Assembly: GCA_011390755.1 (NCBI GenBank)
Contig: JAABRU010000054.1
Span: 1 to 39,091, forward strand
DNA length: 39,091 bases
DNA from: Desulfobacteraceae bacterium
GTDB taxonomy: Bacteria; Desulfobacterota; Desulfobacteria; Desulfobacterales; Desulfococcaceae
Reading direction: 5' to 3'
Shown piece after piece: positions 8,276 through 16,128 of this stretch (position 1 is its first letter; every line of letters starts with the position of its first letter). Under the pieces are notes generated by a model. It saw only the letters and a list, made by a program, of their open reading frames with translations, was not told the origin of the DNA and made no database searches. A program made the position numbers and the translations under genes.

Positions 8276-9280
8276 ATGAATATCCGTGAAACTGTATCTT
8301 TTTCCAAAGATGCCTGTAATATTTTTTTTCATATTCTCACGCGCTGTAATCTGCATTGCCGCCACTGCTATATCAACCCGCAGCAGCACGGAAGTCAGAC
8401 CCTGTCCCCTGCGCAGATAGAAAAATGGCTGGATGCTTTTTCCGCCAAAGCTCCCCGGAGCAATATTATTTTTCTGGGCGGTGAACCCACTTTGCATCCG
8501 GATCTGGCAGCGGTCATCCGCAGGGCCAAAAAAATGGGAATGCGCTCGGTAACGGTGGACAGCAACGGTTATCTTTTTCATGATATTCTGGAAAAAGTCG
8601 GCCCGGAAGAGGTGGATTTCTTCAGTTTCAGTCTGGACGGCCCGGACCCTGCCACCAATGACCAAATCCGGGGAAAAGGGGTGTTTGATACCTGCCTGAG
8701 CGGAATCCGGAAAGCGGTTGCCAAAGGCTTTGGTACCAGTCTCATCTACACTGTCAGCAAATCCAATATCCGGGAACTGGAAAGAATGCCCCCGCTGCTG
8801 GCGGATCTGGGGATTGAACGCTTTTTCATCCAGGTCATCGGCATCCGGGGCAAATCCGCAGGTACGGATGATACCCTGCAGGTTTCCCATGACAGATGGC
8901 AGGCAGTTGTTCCCGAAGTTGCGGATCGGGTGGCGGATACGGGAATCACTGTCACTTATCCCAAAGTATTTTTGGAAGCCCATGAGGTTTTTGAATGCGC
9001 GGGACTCTGCGCGGACAATTATTTCATCTTCCCCAACGGCAGGGTCTACCGCTGCCCCTTATGCGAAGATTTTCCCATCCATGCCCTGAACTTTGAGGAA
9101 AATCTTTTACGGGAACGCCCCCCCCTCACAGAAAAGAACTTTTTCCATCTGAATATTCCCGAAGGCTGCGTGATGAACAAACTGATTCAGCCGGGTAATC
9201 TCAGCTACCTGCAGGACGGAAGTCCTGCATACAAAGTGGCCTGCTGTATGCTCAAAGAAGAGGTGAGAAAGGAAAGGTAA
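8276..9280 (+). CDS. radical SAM protein
   Basis: 334 residues. The radical SAM signature CNLHCRHC (Cys24, Cys28, Cys31) binds the 4Fe-4S cluster that cleaves S-adenosylmethionine. FLGGEPTLHPD is the following GGEP SAM-contact motif, and SFSLDGPDP the next core strand. The C-terminal third has more cysteines (CAGLCADN, YRCPLCEDF, then a CC pair near the end), resembling a degenerate SPASM/twitch region that could hold an auxiliary cluster. Substrate is unknown: no peptide precursor, cofactor pathway or partner lies next to it. The upstream ribosome-binding site is weak. The gene is probably monocistronic; repeats F and B follow. Confidence 0.85.
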   Translation: MNIRETVSFSKDACNIFFHILTRCNLHCRHCYINPQQHGSQTLSPAQIEKWLDAFSAKAPRSNIIFLGGEPTLHPDLAAVIRRAKKMGMRSVTVDSNGYLFHDILEKVGPEEVDFFSFSLDGPDPATNDQIRGKGVFDTCLSGIRKAVAKGFGTSLIYTVSKSNIRELERMPPLLADLGIERFFIQVIGIRGKSAGTDDTLQVSHDRWQAVVPEVADRVADTGITVTYPKVFLEAHEVFECAGLCADNYFIFPNGRVYRCPLCEDFPIHALNFEENLLRERPPLTEKNFFHLNIPEGCVMNKLIQPGNLSYLQDGSPAYKVACCMLKEEVRKER

Positions 9281-9372
9281 ACCCGGAACGGCCTATTTCC
9301 CGGATGAATCTGCCGGAATTTACACCGCAGAGATGCATGTCTGTGCAGCCGGGGTCATGTAAAACGTTTTGC

Positions 9373-9464
9373 CGGTGGGTCGGAAAGGTTGATTTCCCTC
9401 TGCCGGGGCCTATTGCATATGCCCCGGCAGTCATACATCTGATTCATCAACCCATTTGACCCAT
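9373..9464 (-). repeat. repeat family F, copy 1
   Basis: Begins GGTGGGTCGGAAAGGTTGAT and ends CATCAACCCATTTGACCC; reverse-complementary to the copy at 22,081-22,175. The centre is a separate palindrome, CCGGGGC...GCCCCGG. It abuts family B copy 3. Confidence 0.7.
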
Positions 9465-9606
9465 TAGGTTATTTCCTGAAAAAAATGTACCAGAGGAGTG
9501 CCAAACTGAAAGTTTGGCAGTGGCTGACAAATGCAGACCGATCACAGATTTCCAGTTTGTGACTCCTTCAGGAGAAGCGATGCATTCATATTTTGAAATC
9601 GCCTTA
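9465..9606 (-). repeat. repeat family B, copy 3
   Basis: TAGGTTATTTCCTGAAAAAA at the left and TTGAAATCGCCTTA at the right, with GGAGTGCCAAACTGAAAG and the inverted TTTGTGACTCC inside. It ends 10 bp from the stop of the small membrane protein gene. Confidence 0.8.
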
Positions 9607-9615
9607 TCCCGCTTT

Positions 9616-9840
9616 CTATGTTTTATCCAGTTCGGACTGAATTTCCTGAAGCATTTCATTGACAGCCTCCCGGTGCTCGGACGGAACTTCCAGTATGGAA
9701 ATTTTTCGGCGGATCACGGCTTCCACCAGTTCGTCTGTTGTCATTTTCTGCACTTCATTTATACGGGTCTGTTCCCGGTACCAGCGGACCATGTATATAA
9801 TGGCTGCAACAGCCATCAGAATGGTAATAAGTCTGATCAT
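9616..9840 (-). CDS. 74-residue single-pass membrane protein
   Basis: Starts MIRLITILMAVAAIIYMV, one clear transmembrane segment at residues 2-18, followed by a charged region (residues 19-74) predicted helical with no recognised domain. Start support is good: GAGGACAGT directly before the ATG. It is the third gene of a minus-strand group, 78 bp after the extended end of the TrkA-N gene, so it may be co-transcribed and work at the membrane with it. The stop is TAG. Function unknown. Confidence 0.65.
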   Translation of the reverse strand: MIRLITILMAVAAIIYMVRWYREQTRINEVQKMTTDELVEAVIRRKISILEVPSEHREAVNEMLQEIQSELDKT

Positions 9841-9918
9841 ACTGTCCTCATTTTTTCAGGAATACGGATGAAGTCAAAAAATCAGATTTTCTGCCATACT
9901 GATTTTTCCTCACCGGTT

Positions 9919-11154
9919 TCACTTTTCCGCTGCCGTCCTTTTCAGATCACTTTCTTTGGCAGATGCAAAAATTCCCGGCAGTTCCGCCACTCCCTCCACA
10001 ACAAGATCATTAATATTTACAAAAGTAATACCGCTGTTTTCACTCAGATGATCCTCAATGGCCGGGATAGGCCATTTGGCCATGCGGACATAAATATTGC
10101 TTCATGTTACCGCACGGGTCAGCATGAGCGCTCCGGCCAGGTTGCCGATGTCGTCATCCGTACACAGGAAAAAGGCTTTGTCATCAGAATTGCGCAGATC
10201 CAGATCCCGGATATCCGACTGCAGAAAGGTGACATGATTCGGAAAATGATATTCTTCGGCCAGTGATTCCACCTCTTTTTTCCGATCCTGAATATCCACC
10301 ACCCGCAGGCAGAAAGTCTCATCTTCTGCCCTGTCCCGGATTAGCACTTCGCAGAGATCCCGGCCGAATTTTCCGAATCCCAGGATCATTAATTTCCGCA
10401 CCCCTTTCCGGCTTTCCCGGTTGAAATGTTTTGCCACCATTTTGGCGGCCGCAATATGATATGTGTCAAAAAAACGGATGCCCACCCGTCCTTCGGTTCG
10501 CAGGGCCATGCGGGCTGTATCCGCCAGTCTTTCGCTGGCAATATGCGCCCAGAGCAGGCGTACAGGGCCGTTATTGCTGCGCATCCATCCGTAGGCACGG
10601 ACCACGCCTTCCAGATTGAGCAGATCGTCTCCGGAGGCATAAACCACCGCCCGGGCCTTCCATGCTCCGGATTTTTCCAGGACCGGTTTGGAAAGAAAAT
10701 CGCCGAAAATAATGGGGATTTTATGTTCCGAACGCCATTCGTCAAAGGCTTCGGGCTGCCCGGCATCCACACCGACCACGGAGATATTATTGTTTTTAAA
10801 GGTTTCGGCCAGCAGTTTGCCGGTTCTGCCCACACCGCAGATAACCACATGATCTGTCTGCCATCTGGTTTTCAGGATGGGAGAAAAGCGGAAGAGATAA
10901 GTAACAGCAGACCACAATGCGGAAATAGCCACCAGAGGGGCAAAAAAATGGATAAAAATCAGCGGACATGATTTGGGAAAATGGGGCATATCATGTTCCA
11001 GAATAAACAGCCGCAGGGTATAATAGAAGGATTCCAGCAGCGAAAGTTCCGGGTATTCTTTGGGAAAAAAATAAATACCGATGATAAAAACGGTCAGTAC
11101 CGATCCTGCCCAGAGACTGAACTTCAGAATCATATTTTTTTTGCCGTTGAGCAT
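9919..11154 (-). CDS. two-TM TrkA-N (KTN/RCK) domain protein, interrupted by in-frame TGA
   Basis: Two hydrophobic segments (about residues 9-28 and 63-85) precede two Rossmann nucleotide-binding domains: HVVICGVGRTGKLLAETF near 103 and KLMILGFGKFGRDLCEVL near 255, as in potassium-channel and Trk regulatory proteins that bind NAD(H) or nucleotides. The loop between the membrane segments has no TVGYG-type selectivity filter, so channel activity is doubtful. At codon 351 (10102-10104) there is a TGA. The same frame then continues SNIYVRMAKWPIPAIEDHL and ITFVNINDLVVEG to a TGA at 9919-9921, which reads as normal C-terminal sequence of this protein type. The ATG lies 3 bp after the MORN gene stop, with AAGGA inside that gene, so translation is probably coupled. 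The product is either a truncated protein or depends on readthrough. Confidence 0.8.
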
Positions 11155-11157
11155 ATT

Positions 11158-11880
11158 TCAATGTCCTTCAAACATGTCCCCGTTAAAACGTCCGGCATAG
11201 CCTGTATTATCCGGCATTGTCAGCTGCCCCTGTAAAGGTTTTCCCCCGCTAAATTCTCCTTCAAAACGCTTGCCGTCCGGGTAAACCAGGGTTCCCCTGC
11301 CCTCGGGTTTTCCATGCACAAACCGGCCCGTATAGGTATGGCCGTCCGGATAACGGAGAAATCCCTCTCCGTGATAAAGATTGTTCTGAAAATGCCCTTC
11401 ATACTGTTTTCCGCCGGGATACTGGCAGACACCGTAACCATTTGGTTTTCCAAAGACAAACTGCCCTTTTAACACCCGTCCGTCCGGGCAGACCATTTCT
11501 CCCCGGCCGTGGAACTGATTATCTTTGAATTCACCTGCATAACGCCTTCCGCTTTGATAAATCATAATCCCCTGTCCCTCAAATCGTCCCCTGACAAAAT
11601 CCCCTTCATAGCGGGAACCGTCCGGATAATACAGAATGCCCTGACCGTGAAATTTGCTGTCCACAAAATCGCCCACATATTTTTTGCCGTCTGCAAAAAT
11701 AAAGGTGCCTTTACCGAAAAATTTTTCCCCTTTCATCATGCCGATATAGCGATCTCCGTTGGGAAAATTAAACAGGCCCTGGCCGTTTACCCATCTTCCC
11801 TGAAAATATTCGGCACCTGCCGTTGTTAAAAGAAAAAATGAAACACAAAAGGCCATGCATACAATTTTCTGCTTTTTCAT
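11158..11880 (-). CDS. secreted MORN-repeat protein
   Basis: 240 residues with a signal peptide (MKKQKIVCMAFCVSFFLLTT, likely cut after AGA). The rest is eight or nine MORN repeats of 23 residues, with core YxGxFxxGxxxGxGxxxxxDG, for example YVGDFVDSKFHGQGILYYPD. MORN repeats form an elongated beta-hairpin stack that binds lipids or proteins; a periplasmic or outer-surface role is likely. An upstream in-frame extension to 11,982 is possible but GGGAGGAGACAA just before this ATG fixes the start. It is the first gene of the minus-strand group with the TrkA-N protein 3 bp downstream. Confidence 0.85.
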   Translation of the reverse strand: MKKQKIVCMAFCVSFFLLTTAGAEYFQGRWVNGQGLFNFPNGDRYIGMMKGEKFFGKGTFIFADGKKYVGDFVDSKFHGQGILYYPDGSRYEGDFVRGRFEGQGIMIYQSGRRYAGEFKDNQFHGRGEMVCPDGRVLKGQFVFGKPNGYGVCQYPGGKQYEGHFQNNLYHGEGFLRYPDGHTYTGRFVHGKPEGRGTLVYPDGKRFEGEFSGGKPLQGQLTMPDNTGYAGRFNGDMFEGH

Positions 11881-11966
11881 TTGTCTCCTCCCTGTTTTTA
11901 TTTTTGACAGTGAAATCCCCTGATGACGGTCTCCCCTCCCCTGAGGGACAATGCTGCTGACGTAAG

Positions 11967-12152
11967 GCCGGAGGAGTGCCAAACTGAAAGTCTGGCAGTA
12001 TTTTTGTGAATTAAGTACCTACCAGAAATTCCGTAACATTTTCTGTAGGGGCAATCCCCTGTGGTTGCCGGGCAAAGGTTAGCCCTGCGGATCTTACAAA
12101 ATTTTTGACGAGGTGCTTATTTCAGAGTTCCAAACTTTCAGTTGGGGACTCC
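11967..12152. repeat. partial family B-like inverted repeat
   Basis: GGAGGAGTGCCAAACTGAAA at the left is inverted against CAAACTTTCAGTTGGGGACT at the right. The family B outer ends are missing and unrelated sequence lies inside, so this is a related but incomplete copy. Confidence 0.55.
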
Positions 12153-12173
12153 GGACAGATTCTTTCCGCCTTA

Positions 12174-12264
12174 AGAGTCTGTCCGAAAACCTGCCTTTCG
12201 GTATTCTGAACCCCTGTTTTCACTGGTTCCAAAAATCGGTTTCAGAGGTTTTCGGACAGGCTCT
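12174..12264. repeat. repeat family D, copy 1
   Basis: AGAGTCTGTCCGAAAACC at the left pairs with GGTTTTCGGACAGGCTCT at the right; AAAAATCGGTTTC is the conserved centre. Copies 2 and 3 are at 34,755-34,847 and 35,629-35,719. Confidence 0.8.
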
Positions 12265-12269
12265 GTGTT

Positions 12270-12426
12270 AATGACATTCAGCAGATCGAAAAGTTTGCCC
12301 CGGATACGGTTTTACGACTGTCCCGGAGTGCAAAAATTGTATTTTTGCACGGCAGCAGCTCCCGGTTGACCCATGCAGAAATACAGTTTTTGCACTCCTC
12401 CGGAAACTTTTCGATCTACTGACATT
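12270..12426. repeat. nested inverted repeat (G)
   Basis: AATGACATTCAGCAGATCGA and on (12270-12295) is inverted at 12404-12426. Inside, GGAGTGCAAAAATTG pairs with AGTTTTTGCACTCC, giving a palindrome within a palindrome. Only one copy in this window. Confidence 0.7.
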
Positions 12427-12438
12427 GTGTCGCACATC

Positions 12439-12638
12439 AATGGCATTAAGTTAAGCCAAAAATCCCCCTCCCCTGGTGGGAGGGGTTAGAGGCAATGCTG
12501 TTGCCTTAAACCTTTTTCTCCTCCCCCCGGCGGGGGGAGGTCGGGAGGGGGAGAAAACAGCATCCTGAAAATAATGACAGTTTCCACCCTCCCACTGCCT
12601 CTCCCTCAAGGGAGGGGAGTCTTAAGTTAATGGCATTG
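12439..12638. repeat. repeat family E, copy 1
   Basis: Ends AATGGCATTAAGTTAAG and CTTAAGTTAATGGCATT are inverted; inside are CCCCTCCC/GGGAGGGG blocks and the shared GAAAACAGCATCCTGAAAAT. Copies 2 and 3 lie at 31,812 and 36,399. This copy has an extra inner unit (GGCAATGCTGTTGCCTTAAA). Confidence 0.8.
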
Positions 12639-12702
12639 TGTTGCACATAGTAAGTCAGCAGCATTGTCCCGCCGGGGAGGAAATTTCAACGGATGTAACC
12701 CA

Positions 12703-12808
12703 CTACTGTTCTGTCAACATTAAAATGACGTGTGACTTATCGCAGGGCGTATGCAATACGCCTCTGCAGAGCAGCATAACCCGTCATTCAAAACTTGACA
12801 GAAGCACT
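12703..12808. repeat. repeat family A, copy 2 (short)
   Basis: TACTGTTCTGTCAACATTAA at the left and AAAACTTGACAGAAGCACT at the right are inverted as in copies 1 and 3, but the inside is about 40 bp shorter. It is the last of five elements stacked in the 1 kb gene-free stretch 11,881-12,908. Confidence 0.75.
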
Positions 12809-12908
12809 GCCTTAATTTTTCTGTTTCTATTCTATTATGGAGTCAGGCCCGGATGTCAAGATAAATCATAAAATATCACTTCTGCCTGCCCCGGGAAATC
12901 TGCTGTAT

Positions 12909-14750
12909 TTATAAATCCAATCCTTCTGCCTGCAGTGCCCGGATCGTCTCCCGGAGCACGGGATGAAATCCTTTGAGAATTTTTTCTGCTGTTTTTATCC
13001 CGATTCCCCGGATAGCGGCCAGTGTTTCCGGAGTTGTTTCCCGGATTTTTCGGACACTGTCATATCCGGCTTCTGTGAGAATGCGGATATTGCGCGTTTC
13101 CAGCCCCGGAATTCCCAAAGCTCTTATCACAGTGGAAAAAGATCGCTTTCTGCTTTCGGCAAGAGAGACAGAAAATGTGTCTGCTCTGTCTGTGCCGAAT
13201 CCCCGGATTTTTTTCAGATTTTTTTTCTGCACTGCATAAAAATCTTCCGGGTTTCTGAGGATGCCCTGTTCCATCAAAGCACGGACAGTTTCCGGCCCCA
13301 TATGCCGGATTCCCATGATCCGGGCAAAATAATGCAGCCGGGCCTGTACCTGTTCCGGACAGTTCCGGTTCGGGCAGATATGGTAGGCTCCGTCTTTTTT
13401 CAGAATGCTTTTACAAAAGGGGCAGTGCGCGGGCATCTGCCAATGTTTTTCGGAATTTTTCCGATGCAGCACTTCTGTAATGGCCGGTATGACATCGCCT
13501 CTCCGGCTGACCCGGACAGTGTCTCCCACGGACAGCCCCAGTTTCTGAATATTTTCCTGGTGATGCAAAAGGGCCTGTGTGATTTGGGCACCGAGAATCC
13601 GCACCGGACGAAAACGGGCCACAGGACTGGCGCGCCCCAGACGGCCGATACGCACATCAATGCCCTCCACAATACTGATGGCTTCAGGGGCTTCGAATTT
13701 ATACGCAATTGCCCAGCGGGGATAAGCGGATGTGCTGCCGAGAACTTTGCGGATATGCAGCTCATTGACTTTAAACACCAGTCCGTCTGTCGGATAATCC
13801 CCCTGATGATCCCCCTGATGATCCGAAGATATATCCGCTGCTTTACGGCGGGATTCCGCCTGCCGGATATAATCATCCGCTTCTTCGGGATTCCGGATGA
13901 TTCTGTTGAGAGGATTGACAGCAAAACCCAGATGTTTCAGCCATTCCAGCACTTCCCAGTGGGTTCTGATCTCTTCGGGAATACCGCGGACAGCTTCAAA
14001 AACAAAAATATCCAAAGGCATTTTCGCATCCTGCGGATGTATTTTTTTCCGAAGCATTCCCGCTGCCATATTTCTGGGGCTGCTGTATTCTGTATCCCCC
14101 TCTTTGCGGATATGCCGGAAATCCGGCACCCGGATAAAGATTTCTCCCCGGACAACCACAGACAGCGGTTTTGAAAGAATATGGGGAATATTGACAATTT
14201 TCCGCGCATTGCGGCTTACATCCAGCCCTGTGTTCCCGTCTCCCCGTGTTACAGCCCGCAGCAGCTTTCCTTTTTCATAGACCAGTTCCAGCGCGCTTCC
14301 GTCAATTTTTTCTTCTGCCACAAAACCGGTATTTTTCCCTGCTTTTTCCCGGATCTGGTCCATCCACCTTCGAACTTCCCCGGCACTGTGACATTTCTCC
14401 AGACTGCGCATGGGAAGCGGATGCGCTGCCCGGGGAAAACCGCCTTTCGGAACTGCGCCCACCCGCTGTGCGGGGCTGTCCGGCAGAATCCACTGGGGAT
14501 ACTCCTGTTCCAGCCGGAGCAGTTCCGCAAAGAGTGCATCATATTCCTCATTTGTAATTTCCGGTTTTCCCAGCACATAATACAGATAATTATGCCGGGT
14601 GATTTCCGCACTCAGCTCACGGATTCTGCTTTCTGCCGGATGTTCATTGGGCAGAGAGTCTGCGCAAAACCCCGGAAACACAGAAGAAAAAAGAGATGTA
14701 ATCAAAACTGCAATGACGATGCAGTGGAAAAGAATGGAAAAGAATCGCAT
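12909..14750 (-). CDS. NAD-dependent DNA ligase with signal peptide, no BRCT domain
   Basis: 613 residues. NAD+-dependent ligases seal nicks through an adenylated lysine. The order here is: Ia NAD-binding domain (about 38-98), adenylation domain with EEKIDG (Lys148 the nucleophile), OB-fold, four-Cys zinc finger (Cys443, 446, 459, 464), and helix-hairpin-helix repeats to the end. The usual C-terminal BRCT domain is absent, so it is about 60 residues shorter than LigA. Most unusual is residues 1-30, MRFFSILFHCIVIAVLITSL then ending PGFCA, a good Sec signal peptide. No in-frame ATG follows before domain Ia. E. coli LigB also has a signal-like N-terminus and no BRCT, so this is LigB-like in layout, although it keeps the zinc cysteines. 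A DHQGDHQGD duplication sits at 310-318. A periplasmic location would deprive it of NAD+; whether the peptide is used is open. The divergent promoter region is shared with the next gene. Confidence 0.93.
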   Translation of the reverse strand: MRFFSILFHCIVIAVLITSLFSSVFPGFCADSLPNEHPAESRIRELSAEITRHNYLYYVLGKPEITNEEYDALFAELLRLEQEYPQWILPDSPAQRVGAVPKGGFPRAAHPLPMRSLEKCHSAGEVRRWMDQIREKAGKNTGFVAEEKIDGSALELVYEKGKLLRAVTRGDGNTGLDVSRNARKIVNIPHILSKPLSVVVRGEIFIRVPDFRHIRKEGDTEYSSPRNMAAGMLRKKIHPQDAKMPLDIFVFEAVRGIPEEIRTHWEVLEWLKHLGFAVNPLNRIIRNPEEADDYIRQAESRRKAADISSDHQGDHQGDYPTDGLVFKVNELHIRKVLGSTSAYPRWAIAYKFEAPEAISIVEGIDVRIGRLGRASPVARFRPVRILGAQITQALLHHQENIQKLGLSVGDTVRVSRRGDVIPAITEVLHRKNSEKHWQMPAHCPFCKSILKKDGAYHICPNRNCPEQVQARLHYFARIMGIRHMGPETVRALMEQGILRNPEDFYAVQKKNLKKIRGFGTDRADTFSVSLAESRKRSFSTVIRALGIPGLETRNIRILTEAGYDSVRKIRETTPETLAAIRGIGIKTAEKILKGFHPVLRETIRALQAEGLDL

Positions 14751-14756
14751 GATTTC

Positions 14757-14783
14757 TTGACAGTCTTTGTGTTTTTATATAAT
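14757..14783 (+). promoter_or_regulatory. sigma-70-type promoter
   Basis: TTGACA at 14757-14762 and TATAAT at 14778-14783, both perfect consensus, spaced 15 bp (shorter than the ideal 17). It points toward the membrane protein gene starting at 14,892, with about a 100-nt leader. It also sits directly behind the start of the ligase gene on the other strand. Confidence 0.5.
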
Positions 14784-14891
14784 TTCATCCCTGATAAAGA
14801 CAGTTTCTCAGCAGGTCATTCGGAAAAGGCCGGAATGATTGTCCGAAAACTGTATGCCGCAAAAAAACAACTGACTCTCAAGGAGGATACG

Positions 14892-15542
14892 ATGGATTTT
14901 AAATCACATTTGGAACGGGCATGGTCTTTGACACTGAAATATATTGCCCCCATGATACTCATGACACTGGTAATGGCCGTTGCCGGTTTTTTTACTGTGG
15001 GAATACTGGCTCCGGTGATGATGGCCGGGTATATGCAGTCCGTACTCATGATGCTGCGGAGCGGCCGTGAACCCCGGATTCAGGATCTTTTTTCGGAAAT
15101 GCGGCTTTTTCTGCCCCTGCTGGGATTCGGGGTGGCCGTGTTTGTTCTGATCATGATCGGCATTTCTCTTCTGGTTCTGCCGGGTATTGTCATTATCTGC
15201 GGTGTTTCCTATACCTGTCTGTATATGCTTCCCCTGATGACAGATAGGAATTTCAGCATTACGGATGCTGTAAAAGAAAGTTTTAATATGGTGAAAGGCC
15301 CTGATTTTATGGATCATATCATTACAGCTATCCTTTTTCTCGGAATCAGCACCATCGGCAGTTCGGTTTTTATCGGATTTCTGTTTACCCAGCCCCTTGC
15401 AACAATTTTTCTCCTGTCCGTATATGAAGAAAAAATGGGCAGTATTCCCTGTCATCCTCCGGCTTCGGAACCGGCCGAAGAGATTCATGAATCCCGGTCT
15501 TCGGAATCCGATGACGGTATTACCCTGAAATACAAACCCTGA
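14892..15542 (+). CDS. multi-pass membrane protein, DUF4013/DUF975-like
   Basis: 216 residues. Start is set by AAGGAGG at 14880-14886. A short cytosolic start (MDFKSHLERAWSLTLKYIAP) leads into four or five hydrophobic segments (about 19-45, 73-110, 150-185), with a polar, acidic C-terminal tail (EPAEEIHESRSSESDD). The layout, including a conserved central amphipathic ITDAVKESFNMVK helix, resembles the DUF4013/YckC-type families of glycerophosphoryl-phosphodiesterase-like membrane proteins. No function is known for these. The gene is divergent from the DNA ligase and appears monocistronic. Confidence 0.7.
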   Translation: MDFKSHLERAWSLTLKYIAPMILMTLVMAVAGFFTVGILAPVMMAGYMQSVLMMLRSGREPRIQDLFSEMRLFLPLLGFGVAVFVLIMIGISLLVLPGIVIICGVSYTCLYMLPLMTDRNFSITDAVKESFNMVKGPDFMDHIITAILFLGISTIGSSVFIGFLFTQPLATIFLLSVYEEKMGSIPCHPPASEPAEEIHESRSSESDDGITLKYKP

Positions 15543-15629
15543 ACAATGCTGCAAAAAGGATCCGGGGAGGGACTGTGTCCTGTCCCCGAATCCGTGCATT
15601 TCTGCTGTAAGGGATGGCGCTGATTTATT

Positions 15630-15932
15630 TCAGGAAATACTGAAAATGGTATCCAGTTTCAGCACACGGAACAGATCCCGCACTGCTTCCGAAGCATTGA
15701 TAATGCGGATGTTTCCGCCGGATACGGCCAGTTCCTTGTAAAAAAGAAGCAGTTTGCCAATTCCCGCACTGCCGATATGACTGACATTCCGAAAGTCGAA
15801 AATCACTTCCTGCAGATTTTTCCGGTGTAAGCCCATGAAACGTGTTTTAAGTTCTTCCGCGCCGTTTTCGTCAATTTTTCCGTTCACTGCAAAACGGGCT
15901 GTACTGCCTTCCTGTGTGAGATTCACATCCAT
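15630..15932 (-). CDS. STAS-domain anti-anti-sigma factor
   Basis: 100 residues, a single STAS domain of the SpoIIAA/RsbV class. The phosphorylation site is in VSHIGSAGIGKLL, Ser55. In partner switching the unphosphorylated antagonist binds an RsbW-type kinase and frees its target; PP2C phosphatases re-activate it. GAAGGAACAG before the ATG supports the start. It lies downstream of the PP2C/ATPase protein on the same strand, separated by 196 bp that contain a family C repeat, so it is probably the substrate of that protein but may have its own promoter. No sigma factor is nearby. Confidence 0.88.
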   Translation of the reverse strand: MDVNLTQEGSTARFAVNGKIDENGAEELKTRFMGLHRKNLQEVIFDFRNVSHIGSAGIGKLLLFYKELAVSGGNIRIINASEAVRDLFRVLKLDTIFSIS

Positions 15933-15957
15933 ATTATCTGTTCCTTCTGATTAAAAT

Positions 15958-16061
15958 TGATGAATCGGTAAAAAGTCCGAATTTCAAAAAAACGCTATTC
16001 ATAAAATCAGAGCATTAATATGTATCAAAACCTGATTTTCGGACTTTTTACGAGAACGTCA
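15958..16061. repeat. repeat family C, copy 2
   Basis: TGATGAATCGGTAAAAAGTC against GGACTTTTTACGAGAACGTC, with ATGTATCAAAACCTGATTTT inside. It lies between the PP2C/ATPase gene and the STAS gene and could affect read-through or decoupling of expression. Confidence 0.85.
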
Positions 16062-16128
16062 AAATTGTTCTGATTCAATATTTTCATATTCCGCTGTGAG
16101 TCGGCAGTGAGTCTGTACGCAATGCCGT

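Noticed and set aside
12171..12426. Tandem intrinsic terminators
   Set aside because: The hairpins lack T-runs and the same sequences recur as dispersed repeats, some far from gene ends.
14181..14891. Long N-terminal extension of the small membrane protein
   Set aside because: The extension is antisense to the DNA ligase and the AAGGAGG site lies directly before ATG 14,892.
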